From positions 1-39,715 of the forward strand of contig JAHDEH010000002.1 of NCBI GenBank assembly GCA_020628955.1: DNA of 39,715 nt, in the 5' to 3' direction. Source of the DNA: Alphaproteobacteria bacterium. Lineage in GTDB: Bacteria; Pseudomonadota; Alphaproteobacteria; Rickettsiales; Rickettsiaceae. The position numbers and the translations under genes were made by a program. A model generated the notes under the pieces. That model made no database searches. It was not told the DNA's origin and was given only the letters and a program-made list of their open reading frames with translations. Shown here piece by piece: positions 29,551 through 38,717 of the stretch; the stretch's first letter is position 1; the number at the start of each line of letters is the position of its first letter.

Positions 29551-29579
29551 TTGACTTTCTGGAATCTTGGTTCTAAAAG
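29551..29579 (+). promoter_or_regulatory. Candidate sigma70-type promoter for the PPIase gene
   Basis: TTGACT - 17 bp - TAAAAG upstream of 29625; AAGGA near the start codon. Confidence 0.4.
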
Positions 29580-29624
29580 TAATAAGTCAGTTATTTTATT
29601 AAATTTAAAAATAAGGAATTAATT

Positions 29625-30428
29625 ATGAAAAAATTAGCTATCGCTGCATTGTCAGCATCTATTCTTACAAGCAATGCTTATGCAAAAGTTTTGGCAACAT
29701 ATTCAGGTGGAGATGTTACTGAAGAGCAAATAATGAAAGAAATCAAACCTTCATTAGACGCAAATCCAAATTCAAAAGTGAAGAAATTTTCTGATCTAGA
29801 CAAAAAAATGCAAGAAGCATTAGTAAAAGCTTATATCAGCAAATCTCTACTAGAGAAAGAAGCTTCTAAATCTGGGATTGCTTCTAGCACAGACTTCAAG
29901 AAAAAATTGCAAACTGTTGAAAAGCAAATGGTTCAAAAAGAATTCATGGATCGTCATATTAAAAAAACAGTAACAGATAAAAAAGTTGATGCTGAATATG
30001 AAAAAATGAAGAAAGAACTTAAAGGCAAAAAAGAAGTAAAAGTTCAGCATATTTTAGTAAAAACTGAAGAAGAAGCAAAAAAGCTTAAAAAAGAATTAAG
30101 TGGCGGCGCTAAATTTGCAGATCTTGCTAAGAAACATTCTCTAGATCCGGGCTCTAAAGAGTCAGGTGGTGAAATTGGTTACTTCAGAAGAGGCCAAATG
30201 GTTCCAGCATTCGAAAACAAAGCCTTTGAAATGAAAAAAGGACAAGTTTCTGTACCTGTTAAAAGTCAGTTTGGTTGGCACATCATTAAAAAAGTTGATG
30301 AGCGTGATGTGAAGGTTCCAGCAAAAGAAGAAGCAAAGCCAATGCTGAAGGAAAAATTAAGCCGCGAAGCAGCAATGCAGTATATGGAAGAACTATCTAA
30401 AAAAGCTAATGTTACAATGAAAATGTAA
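29625..30428 (+). CDS. Exported parvulin-type peptidyl-prolyl isomerase
   Basis: Signal peptide MKKLAIAALSASILTSNAYA; VQHILVKTEEEAKKLKKEL, GGEIGYFRRGQMVPAFENKAFEMKKGQVSVPVKSQFGWHIIK. Confidence 0.92.
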   Translation: MKKLAIAALSASILTSNAYAKVLATYSGGDVTEEQIMKEIKPSLDANPNSKVKKFSDLDKKMQEALVKAYISKSLLEKEASKSGIASSTDFKKKLQTVEKQMVQKEFMDRHIKKTVTDKKVDAEYEKMKKELKGKKEVKVQHILVKTEEEAKKLKKELSGGAKFADLAKKHSLDPGSKESGGEIGYFRRGQMVPAFENKAFEMKKGQVSVPVKSQFGWHIIKKVDERDVKVPAKEEAKPMLKEKLSREAAMQYMEELSKKANVTMKM

Positions 30429-30459
30429 TATATAGAAAGCTTAAATATATTTTACATGA

Positions 30460-30495
30460 GCGAGCTCTTATTTTATTCAAGAGCTCGCTTTTTTT
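30460..30495 (+). terminator. Rho-independent terminator after the PPIase gene
   Basis: GCGAGCTCTT-ATTTTATTC-AAGAGCTCGC-TTTTTTT (perfect 10-bp stem plus T-run). Confidence 0.92.
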
Positions 30496-30561
30496 ATGTT
30501 TAGCATATTACTATTTATATGATATAGTAAATATTAGCAAAATTTTTTACTAAACATAACC

Positions 30562-33500
30562 ATGAACCATCTGCAAATTAAGGCCTCAAACCCGGAAATA
30601 TCAACTTGGGTTTCCGCTTCTGCCGGCACTGGCAAAACAAAAATATTAACAGACAGAGTACTTCGCTTGCTGCTTCGCGGTACAAATATAGACAAAATAT
30701 TATGTCTGACTTTCACAAATGCTGCTGCGGAAGAGATGAAAGAACGTCTTGCAAATTCTCTATCTAAGTGGCCTAGACTACCTGAAGCTGAACTAGCGCT
30801 TGCACTCCAGAACACCACAGGCGAGCAGCCTAGCAAGGAACAAATTAATAAAGCCCGAAATTTATATAAAAAATTCCTAAGTCAGGAGCAAAGAATCAAC
30901 ATTCAAACTATACATTCCTTTTGCCAAAAATTACTTAAAAAGTTTCCAATTGAGGCCGCAATTCCACCTGGTTTTAGAATTATTGATGAAATAAAATCTG
31001 CATCTATACTAAAAGATATTCAGAACAAACTACCTTTTTTTGATGACATAAAATTAATTAATAATTATCTGCTTGTGAATTTTCATGAGCTTATCATTCA
31101 GGAAATCATAAATGACATCATACAAAATAAAGAAAAATTTATGCAAAGTGAGTATTGCCTAGATAATATTTATGCAGATTCAGAAGAAATAATAAATAAT
31201 TTAAACAGAGATAATAATATAGAATTTGAATTTTTTTGGCAAAATAAACTAATTCAAAAGCTAGTTGGCTATAATGCACACGCTAGCGAGATAAAAAAAT
31301 TCTTCTTAAGCCAAAAAGGAGAGAAAAAAAAGAGAATAGTCACGCAAAAAATTGCCAAAAAAGGGTCTAGCACATATGATGAGCTTGAATATTTGCAGCA
31401 TCAAATTTATCTATTAGATCAAAAACATAAGCAAATAAAACTAGAAAATCATTCAAAGTTATTACAATTACTAGCTCACAGAATTTTGCATGAATATGAA
31501 TCATATAAAAAAATACAAGGTTATTTGGATTATGATGATTTGATAATCCAAACATTATTATTGCTCAAAAATAGCGATGCTCGGCAATGGGTAATGTATA
31601 AACTAGATGGAGGAATTGAACATCTATTAGTAGATGAAGCCCAAGATACTAGCATCAGCCAATGGCAAATTATTCAAACTTTAATTGAAGAGTTTTATTC
31701 AGGCGACTCTTCAGAATCTGAAAAAAACCGCACTATATTTGTAGTTGGCGATGAAAAACAATCAATATTCAGCTTCCAAGGAGCAGATGTTGACTCGTTC
31801 CAACATATGAATGGTGTTCTAAAGAAAAACATGTCTTTAGGAGGAAAAGATTTTGAAAATATAGATCTAGAAATTTCTTATCGTTCCTGCAGCGAAATAT
31901 TACATATTGTTGATCATGTGTTCCATAGATTAAAAGACACTATGCCAGAAATGTTCAAAGCGCACCTTGCCAAAATGATTCCTTATAGAAGCCAGCACAA
32001 AGGCAGCGTGCAGATATGGCCTATTATTTCAAAACCTGAACAGGAAGAGATATTTTGGCCCAAAAATACAGAAACAAATGCTAGTGACACAAAAATAATC
32101 TTAGCGCGGCAGATTAGTGACTATATAAAAAAATATATAGATAATAAAAACATCATTCCTTCAACTGAAAAATATGCGCGGCCTGAAGATTTCATGATTT
32201 TGTTCAGAAAGCGTGATGAATTCACCGAAGAGGTTATAAAAGCATTGCAAGAGAATGATTTGCCTGTTGCAGGTCTTGACAGAATTACTCTAAGAGACAA
32301 TATTGCCGTGCAAGATTTGCTGTCTATTGCAAAATTTATATTAAATACAGAGAATGATTTAAACCTTGCATCTCTTTTGAAAAGCCCAATATTTGGTATA
32401 TCTGAAATGGATCTACATGACATATGCACCCAGAAAAATAATGAACCTAAAGATAAAATATCTATTTGGCAACATATACAAAAGAATCAGCAACTAGTGC
32501 AAAACAAAATGATATTTGAAAAATTATCTTATTTCATGCAATTATACCAGCAACATCATTTAGGTGATTTTTTTCAGTATATCGTAGATGTACTGGAATA
32601 TAGAAATATTCTAAATGCTAATTGCGGCCCTGGCAGTAATGACGCTATAGATGAATTTTTATATAGCTGTTCTAATTATGCAATTTCTGAAAATAATTCT
32701 ATTCAAAAATTTATTTTTTGGCTTGAATCCAATGACTCTTCAATCAAGCGAGATAATAGCGCTAGCAATAATATTAAAATCATGACTAGCCATGCATCAA
32801 AAGGCTTGCAAGCACCTGTTGTAATTTTATGTGATACTACTAGCCTGCCAAGTAATAATGAGCGTTTCATTTGGGATGATGATGGCAATGCATGGTCTGC
32901 AAATAATGCAAATAGCAAAACAGAATTTTACACTAATATGCAACAGCAAAACAAAGATGCTACTTATGCAGAATATTTAAGGCTGCTATATGTCGCAATG
33001 ACGCGCGCCGAGGATCATTTGATTATTTGCGGCTACGGGGGTAGCAGAGAAATCCCAGAAAATTGTTGGTATAATATTGCAATGCAAACAATGCAAAAGC
33101 TTGGAACTGCTGCAGATAATAATTATTTATATTACGGCCAGGCGGAAAATATTAATAATGAGGCCAGAGGTAATTTAGAATTTGAAGCAAACGAAAAAAA
33201 TATAGAATATTTCACTACAAAACCAAAAGAAGAGCCATTGAAAATTAAGAATGTTAATTTAGAAAATGAAACGATACAAAATAAATCAGCCCAATATGGA
33301 ACTATATTTCATAAAATAATGGAAGATTCCTTGCTTGCAAAAGATATATATCTAGCAAAAAAACACCCTCTTCTAAACAGCTTAGCTAAAAAAGAGCAAG
33401 ATCGTTTTCATAAATCTATTACTAATATTATTGCTAATAAAAGCTTCATAGATTTGCTCAAATATGAATATATAACTGAAGCATCACTTGGAAATATTGC

Positions 33501-33786
33501 GCAGGATGGAAATCCACAGCTAAAAAGAATTGATTTATTGATATTCAAAACTGACGAAATTATTATTATCGATTACAAATCAGACAAAATTCCACCGAAA
33601 GAAGTACCAGAAAATTACCGAGAACAATTGCTACAATATAAACAAATTATCAGCAAGATATATAGCAATAAACAAATCAAAACTTTTATATTATGGCTTG
33701 AAAATGGTAATCTCGTGAGTATGAACGCAGGCGAAGCAATCTCCTGCGATGTCATTCCCTCGAAAGAGGGAATCCAGACTTGTTAA
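30562..33786 (+). CDS. addA: Double-strand break repair helicase-nuclease AddA
   Basis: VSASAGTGKTKILTDRVLRLLL, LCLTFTNAAAEEMKERL, HLLVDEAQDTSISQWQII, VVGDEKQSIFSFQGAD, LLYVAMTRAEDHLIICGYG, nuclease motif IIIIDYKSD. Confidence 0.93.
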   Translation: MNHLQIKASNPEISTWVSASAGTGKTKILTDRVLRLLLRGTNIDKILCLTFTNAAAEEMKERLANSLSKWPRLPEAELALALQNTTGEQPSKEQINKARNLYKKFLSQEQRINIQTIHSFCQKLLKKFPIEAAIPPGFRIIDEIKSASILKDIQNKLPFFDDIKLINNYLLVNFHELIIQEIINDIIQNKEKFMQSEYCLDNIYADSEEIINNLNRDNNIEFEFFWQNKLIQKLVGYNAHASEIKKFFLSQKGEKKKRIVTQKIAKKGSSTYDELEYLQHQIYLLDQKHKQIKLENHSKLLQLLAHRILHEYESYKKIQGYLDYDDLIIQTLLLLKNSDARQWVMYKLDGGIEHLLVDEAQDTSISQWQIIQTLIEEFYSGDSSESEKNRTIFVVGDEKQSIFSFQGADVDSFQHMNGVLKKNMSLGGKDFENIDLEISYRSCSEILHIVDHVFHRLKDTMPEMFKAHLAKMIPYRSQHKGSVQIWPIISKPEQEEIFWPKNTETNASDTKIILARQISDYIKKYIDNKNIIPSTEKYARPEDFMILFRKRDEFTEEVIKALQENDLPVAGLDRITLRDNIAVQDLLSIAKFILNTENDLNLASLLKSPIFGISEMDLHDICTQKNNEPKDKISIWQHIQKNQQLVQNKMIFEKLSYFMQLYQQHHLGDFFQYIVDVLEYRNILNANCGPGSNDAIDEFLYSCSNYAISENNSIQKFIFWLESNDSSIKRDNSASNNIKIMTSHASKGLQAPVVILCDTTSLPSNNERFIWDDDGNAWSANNANSKTEFYTNMQQQNKDATYAEYLRLLYVAMTRAEDHLIICGYGGSREIPENCWYNIAMQTMQKLGTAADNNYLYYGQAENINNEARGNLEFEANEKNIEYFTTKPKEEPLKIKNVNLENETIQNKSAQYGTIFHKIMEDSLLAKDIYLAKKHPLLNSLAKKEQDRFHKSITNIIANKSFIDLLKYEYITEASLGNIAQDGNPQLKRIDLLIFKTDEIIIIDYKSDKIPPKEVPENYREQLLQYKQIISKIYSNKQIKTFILWLENGNLVSMNAGEAISCDVIPSKEGIQTC

Positions 33787-33840
33787 CAAAGAATTCGTTG
33801 CTAGCGCTTTATGGATTACCGCATACGCGGTAATGACATC
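33748..33840 (-). repeat. Family B palindromic element, copy 2 (93 bp, inverted relative to copy 1)
   Basis: GATGTCATT...AATGACATC termini; reverse complement aligns without gaps to 5640-5732 (~84% by hand). Overlaps the addA 3' end. Confidence 0.92.
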
Positions 33841-33884
33841 GAAAAGTGGACTCTCGAGGTCACCACGTCGCCTTACGCTCCTCC

Positions 33885-33915
33885 ACTGCATAAACGGGAG
33901 TTAAATTTACAATAT
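33885..33915 (+). repeat. Family A right-end fragment, copy 3
   Basis: ACTGCATAAACGGGAGTTAAATTTACAATAT, nearly identical to 7600-7630. Confidence 0.85.
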
Positions 33916-35208
33916 CTACTTTCTGTTTTTCATTATAACAAATGCTGAGGCCAAAAAAATCAATGCAGCATATAAAGCCATTGACACATGCGAGCCACTT
34001 ACATAAAAAATCAGTAATAATATGGAACTGCTTGGCTTTCCAATTATAGTGTCGCCAATTGTGCTTCCTATTCCTACCACTATATACTGATCTTTTTTAT
34101 TTAAAACTTGCTTTTTGCACCAATAATTAAGCGGGCATAAAAATACCACTCCCCACAGCACAACCCATAAACGCACAAAAGTTACATAATATATCGAAGC
34201 ATCATGCAAAAAATACCATAATGGAAATATAGTAACGGATAAAATAATAGCAGCGCACAGCATTACTGATTGATAGTTAAATCTAGCGGTAAATTTGCCA
34301 ATTATTGGTATAGATAAAACATCAACAAATAATAATGCACTATTTAAAGCCATCATTTCTTTATAAGTTATATCTGTAATTTCTGGTATTAAATTATTCA
34401 TCACCACAAAAGGAATAATATATGTTAAATACGAGAAACCGCAAATCGATGATACCGATAGAACTGAATACTTGTTATTCCATAAAACCTTAAACTCTTC
34501 AAAAATATTTTGATATTTTATGCCACTAAAAAATTGACTGTCTTTTATGGAATATGAAAGATTTTTTTGCAAAATCATACCAGGAATAACAGTTCCCAGC
34601 CCAATTAAAAAGCATAATCTCCACCAATTTTCAAGTTCAAAATTAAATATAATAGCTGCAACTAGTGAAGCAAAAATTGTCCCGCACATGCTAAAACTTG
34701 TGAACAAATAGGAAAATTTATAGGACTCACTCCCCTCCTCCTTGCCTTCTAATATGTATAGTTTACTAATGGTACTTTTACCTGCGCAAAAAACCCCTCT
34801 AACAACGCGAAGTAATATTAATAATATAGGCGCAAATATTCCTATTTGCCCATAAGTTGGCACCAAACCCATCAAAGCGGTGCACACACCAACACCAATA
34901 AGTCCAATCGACAGCGCATATGAAGGGCTTGTTGACTTTTCTAATTTACTAAAAATAAAAGTTCCAACGGGCCTTGTAATAATTGAAGTGGTCATTACCG
35001 CATAGACCATAATAATCCCAAGTAGTGGGTCATAGTCAGGGAAAAATAACTTAGACAAAATAGGCGATAGAAATACATATATCGACAAATCGAAATGCTG
35101 CATCACATTTCCCATCAATATCATCCAATCTTTTTTTGATAGATTTTTCATTGTTTGCTTAATTAATTCAAAATTATTTATAACATCTTGAAGCCTGAAT
35201 TGGCACAA
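33916..35208 (-). CDS. MFS transporter, metabolite:H+ symporter (ProP-like) type
   Basis: 12-TM-like hydrophobicity; MGNVMQHFDLSIYVFLSPILSKLFFP, SIITRPVGTFIFSKLE, LRVVRGVFCAGKSTIS. The start may be the internal MKNLSKKDW. Confidence 0.82.
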   Translation of the reverse strand: MCQFRLQDVINNFELIKQTMKNLSKKDWMILMGNVMQHFDLSIYVFLSPILSKLFFPDYDPLLGIIMVYAVMTTSIITRPVGTFIFSKLEKSTSPSYALSIGLIGVGVCTALMGLVPTYGQIGIFAPILLILLRVVRGVFCAGKSTISKLYILEGKEEGSESYKFSYLFTSFSMCGTIFASLVAAIIFNFELENWWRLCFLIGLGTVIPGMILQKNLSYSIKDSQFFSGIKYQNIFEEFKVLWNNKYSVLSVSSICGFSYLTYIIPFVVMNNLIPEITDITYKEMMALNSALLFVDVLSIPIIGKFTARFNYQSVMLCAAIILSVTIFPLWYFLHDASIYYVTFVRLWVVLWGVVFLCPLNYWCKKQVLNKKDQYIVVGIGSTIGDTIIGKPSSSILLLIFYVSGSHVSMALYAALIFLASAFVIMKNRK

Positions 35209-35453
35209 GAACCTACTTCAAGCTTATAAAATTCTGGATTAATCTAGCTGAAATCACCAATCTTTTCAAGGATTATTATGCAACATACGAATATTGTTGA
35301 TTACTAAAAATATATAGACCAAGATGGATATATGATGAAAAAAACACAATAATAAATTTTATCTAGAAATATTAAATAATATTTATATCTTAATTATCAT
35401 TTATGTATTACAATCAGAGTATAAGAATAATAAATATAAATGGGTATTAGATT

Positions 35454-36674
35454 ATGGATAAAAAATCAGAACATGAGTTAGAAAAAGCTCTTCAAGAATT
35501 AAGTAATGATTTAAAAAGTATAGAAAGTTATATTGCTGGCGAATATACAAAAATTATTAAAAATAATTCTGGTAAAATAGATGTTAATAATAAAGATTTT
35601 AAAACGGCCCAAGAATCTTTATTTAGCGCTGATCCAAACATCCTAAATTCTAAAGAAGCAATCAACAAGAGGGGTGGCAAAGTAGCTGTTCTTAGCTTTA
35701 CTGCTACAGAACAAGGCATAAATGAGCGAATAGATCAGCTTATTGAAAAAGGTTACAGCGAAAATGATTTTATAGATATAAAAACAAACGTTGCAACGGC
35801 AAAAGAACAATTAAATAAAAGTCTGGTAACTAATGAAGGAGTCAGAGCATTAGTTGCAAAAAAAATTATTAAAGATTTAATTGTAGACCAAACAGCATTT
35901 TTTGCTAAAAGCTCTGATACTTCTAATGTAAATTTTATAACTCCAGATAAAAAAGACTTATTGATTCAAGATATTTTTCATGATGTTGATACTAAAGATA
36001 TTACAAACATCACTTCTTTATTAAATCCATCAGATAAATTTAAAAACAATATAAAAACAGCAATTTGCGAAAAATTGGGATATAAAGCACAGCCTGATCA
36101 TGCACTCTATACACTAGATGAGAGCAAAGTTATTCCTAACAATTTACAAAACTTGGCTAATGAAATAACAGGGATATGCGTTAAAGAGTCAAAGAATGTT
36201 AGTATTAAGGAAAAACTCCCAAATACCTTCAAAACAATTAAAAATTTTCTTTCTAATCTTACTAGCGATAAAAATAAGAAAAATTTCAAAAAAACATCTG
36301 GTTTACCAGAACATAGCCAAGCTGCAATTGATATAACTGAAAAAAAAGACATAGAGTTTAAACCAAGCCCTCCATCTACTCCGCATCCAGATCAATTAGC
36401 ACAAGATGCCGAACTTGTAAAGATAAGAGCCGGTTTATCTGAAGATAATACAAAACCTAAACGCAAGCACAAGAATCATAGTAGTGGCAGAAGCAGCTCT
36501 GCAACTGCATCAGAAATATCTGAAAGCAAAGAATTTCAAACCGCAACTGAATCCCTGCGCGAAAACAAAAGGAAGCACAGAAAGTCACGTAGCGGAATTA
36601 GCTCTAGAAGCAGAAAAAAAGGCTCATCTTCAAGCAGAAGAAAAGGCTCATCTTCAAGCAGAAGAATGCCCTAG
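35454..36674 (+). CDS. Hypothetical protein with Arg/Ser/Lys-rich C-terminal tail
   Basis: Long ORF; hydrophilic body, tail RENKRKHRKSRSGISSRSRKKGSSSSRRKGSSSSRRMP; no recognised domain. Confidence 0.75.
   Translation: MDKKSEHELEKALQELSNDLKSIESYIAGEYTKIIKNNSGKIDVNNKDFKTAQESLFSADPNILNSKEAINKRGGKVAVLSFTATEQGINERIDQLIEKGYSENDFIDIKTNVATAKEQLNKSLVTNEGVRALVAKKIIKDLIVDQTAFFAKSSDTSNVNFITPDKKDLLIQDIFHDVDTKDITNITSLLNPSDKFKNNIKTAICEKLGYKAQPDHALYTLDESKVIPNNLQNLANEITGICVKESKNVSIKEKLPNTFKTIKNFLSNLTSDKNKKNFKKTSGLPEHSQAAIDITEKKDIEFKPSPPSTPHPDQLAQDAELVKIRAGLSEDNTKPKRKHKNHSSGRSSSATASEISESKEFQTATESLRENKRKHRKSRSGISSRSRKKGSSSSRRKGSSSSRRMP
36618..36664 (+). repeat. 24-bp tandem direct repeat (two copies)
   Basis: AAAGGCTCATCTTCAAGCAGAAG at 36618 and 36642, encoding KGSSSSRR x2. 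Confidence 0.9.
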
Positions 36675-36725
36675 ATATTATAAATTTACTTAAAGACCCG
36701 AGCGCGAGGAGCTAATCGAAAAGCA

Positions 36726-37883
36726 TTAAATCTTTTCGTATAGATCCATAGTTTTTTGCAGCATTAACTTTAGAGAAAATTTCTCAGAAACGCTCTTGCG
36801 TGCATTCATCGTTATTGCTTCCTCTTCTTTGCTGCCGACTATATCAAGACAGTGCTTAATTTTTTCTGCAAGTTCATCTGCATTGCCTGGCGTGACATGA
36901 AAACCAGTTTTTCCATCTTCTATAGTCTCACCTGCGCCGCCAATATTCGTGGCTATTACCATTTTTTCCATACTTTGCGCTTCGATTATAGTACGGCCAA
37001 AGGCTTCTGGCTCTAGCGAGGTGGATAATATTATATCTGATATTCCATACAAGCTACGAACATCCATTTCATTACCAAATAGCTGCACTCTATGCTGCAA
37101 TTTATATTCTTTAATTTTTTCTTGAATTTCAGATACATAATTTGGGTGTTTTGCAAGGTCACCTGCCATTATGCAGTAAAAATTTAATTCTTTTATTTGC
37201 CTCAAAGCTTCAATTAAATATAAGTGCCCCTTCCAGCGTGTCATTCTGGATGGTAATAAAATAATGGGCGCGTTGCTTGGAGCGTTATATTTTTCTCTAT
37301 ATTTTTGCACAATATCTTCTGTGATATGCTTTTTTGAAAATTCATTTTCATCAACGCCGCGATGAATCACGCTTATTTTATCTTCACTAGTTTTGTAATT
37401 ATCAATTATGTGTTTTTTTACAAAATTAGATACCGCAATGACCCTATGCCCATCAGTCATAATGCTATTATAGTATTTTTTTATCCAAGTGCTGAAATTA
37501 TAAACTCCGTGGAAGGTGGTGACTAATTTAACGCCAGTTTTGCGCGCCGCAATAAGGCAGCTCCAAGCAGGCGCGCGCGATCGAGCATGAATAACGTCAA
37601 CATCGTATTCTGTAATCAGCTCTGTTAATTTTTTGCTATTTTTCCAGATAATATATGGATTTTTTGTTGCAACATTCATGGTAATATGCAACGCTCCGCT
37701 TTTATCTAGCTTGTCCACCAAAGGACCGCCAGCAGACACTACTATTGAAAAATCTCCATTCTCTACAACGCTTTTTGCAATTTCCAAAGTGCCGCGCTCC
37801 ACGCCACCAGAAATTAAGGCTGGCACCACTTGCATAATAGTTTTTTTCTGGTATTTTCTTTTATTGATAGTTTTTTTTGTCAT
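36726..37883 (-). CDS. Glycosyltransferase family 4 (GT-B) protein
   Basis: VVPALISGGVERGTLEIAKSV, DVIHARSRAPAWS, LLPSRMTRWKGHLYLIEAL, LEPEAFGRTIIEAQSMEKMVIATNIGGAGETIEDGKTGF. Confidence 0.9.
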   Translation of the reverse strand: MTKKTINKRKYQKKTIMQVVPALISGGVERGTLEIAKSVVENGDFSIVVSAGGPLVDKLDKSGALHITMNVATKNPYIIWKNSKKLTELITEYDVDVIHARSRAPAWSCLIAARKTGVKLVTTFHGVYNFSTWIKKYYNSIMTDGHRVIAVSNFVKKHIIDNYKTSEDKISVIHRGVDENEFSKKHITEDIVQKYREKYNAPSNAPIILLPSRMTRWKGHLYLIEALRQIKELNFYCIMAGDLAKHPNYVSEIQEKIKEYKLQHRVQLFGNEMDVRSLYGISDIILSTSLEPEAFGRTIIEAQSMEKMVIATNIGGAGETIEDGKTGFHVTPGNADELAEKIKHCLDIVGSKEEEAITMNARKSVSEKFSLKLMLQKTMDLYEKI

Positions 37884-37902
37884 AATTAATATTTAAATTT
37901 AT

Positions 37903-38685
37903 ATGCCATATTTATATAAAAATACAGATGATTTCATCTATTATAATACACCAATTAATGAAAAAAATAAAGCTTCAAATCAAAATCCGTGCATAATATT
38001 CCATCATGGATTAATGTCTGGCATGCAAAGTAGCAAAGCTATGGCTATTGAAAAATACTGTCAGGGGAAAAATTATGACTATATTAGGTTTGATAATTTT
38101 GGACACCATAGCTCATCAGGAAAATTTGAAGAACAAACCATTAGCTCTTGGCTTGAGGGGCTTGAGCTGATAGTTGAAAAACTTACAAATAAGAACCAGA
38201 AAATTTTGCTAATAGGTTCAAGCATGGGGGGCTGGATTGCTATGCTCTATGCAATTAAATATCCCGAAAGAATGGCTGGTTTTATAAGCATGTCAGCGGC
38301 TCCTGATTTCACAGAAGAATTAATTTGGGATAAATTAAGCGCAAATCAACAGCAACAAATGAAGGAAAATGGCATTTTAAATGTGCAAGGGCAAGATCCT
38401 GAATGTAACTATGTTTATCCAATTAGCTATAAACTTATCGAGGATGGCAGAAAAAACTCACTATTGAATAAAGACGCAATAAATATTAAATGCCCTTCTC
38501 ATATCATACATGGAATGCAAGATACAGATGTGCCATATTCGCTTGCTACAAGAATTGCAGATAAAATTAGCCACAATAATGTAGTTGTGAAATTAATAAA
38601 AGATGCAAATCATAAATTGGCCAGAGAAAAAGATCTACATATTATTTTCAATTCAATTGAGGAATTATATAATCATTATACATGA
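37903..38685 (+). CDS. Alpha/beta hydrolase (ABHD10-like)
   Basis: FHHGLMSGMQSSKAMAIEKYCQGKNYDYIRFDNFGHHSSSGKF, LIGSSMGGWIAMLYA nucleophile elbow, HGMQDTDVPY, DANHKL catalytic His. Confidence 0.85.
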   Translation: MPYLYKNTDDFIYYNTPINEKNKASNQNPCIIFHHGLMSGMQSSKAMAIEKYCQGKNYDYIRFDNFGHHSSSGKFEEQTISSWLEGLELIVEKLTNKNQKILLIGSSMGGWIAMLYAIKYPERMAGFISMSAAPDFTEELIWDKLSANQQQQMKENGILNVQGQDPECNYVYPISYKLIEDGRKNSLLNKDAINIKCPSHIIHGMQDTDVPYSLATRIADKISHNNVVVKLIKDANHKLAREKDLHIIFNSIEELYNHYT

Positions 38686-38717
38686 TATTTAATAGCAAAT
38701 TTAAGATCGAGCTTCAA

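Noticed and set aside
33691-33891. 66-aa minus-strand ORF across the addA/MFS repeat block
   Set aside because: Spans family B element and addA antisense; best explained as repeat translation.
36484-36693. 69-aa ORF in an alternative frame (EKKAHLQAEEKAHLQAEE)
   Set aside because: Alternative frame of the SR-tail tandem repeat; the longer frame with upstream coding body is preferred.
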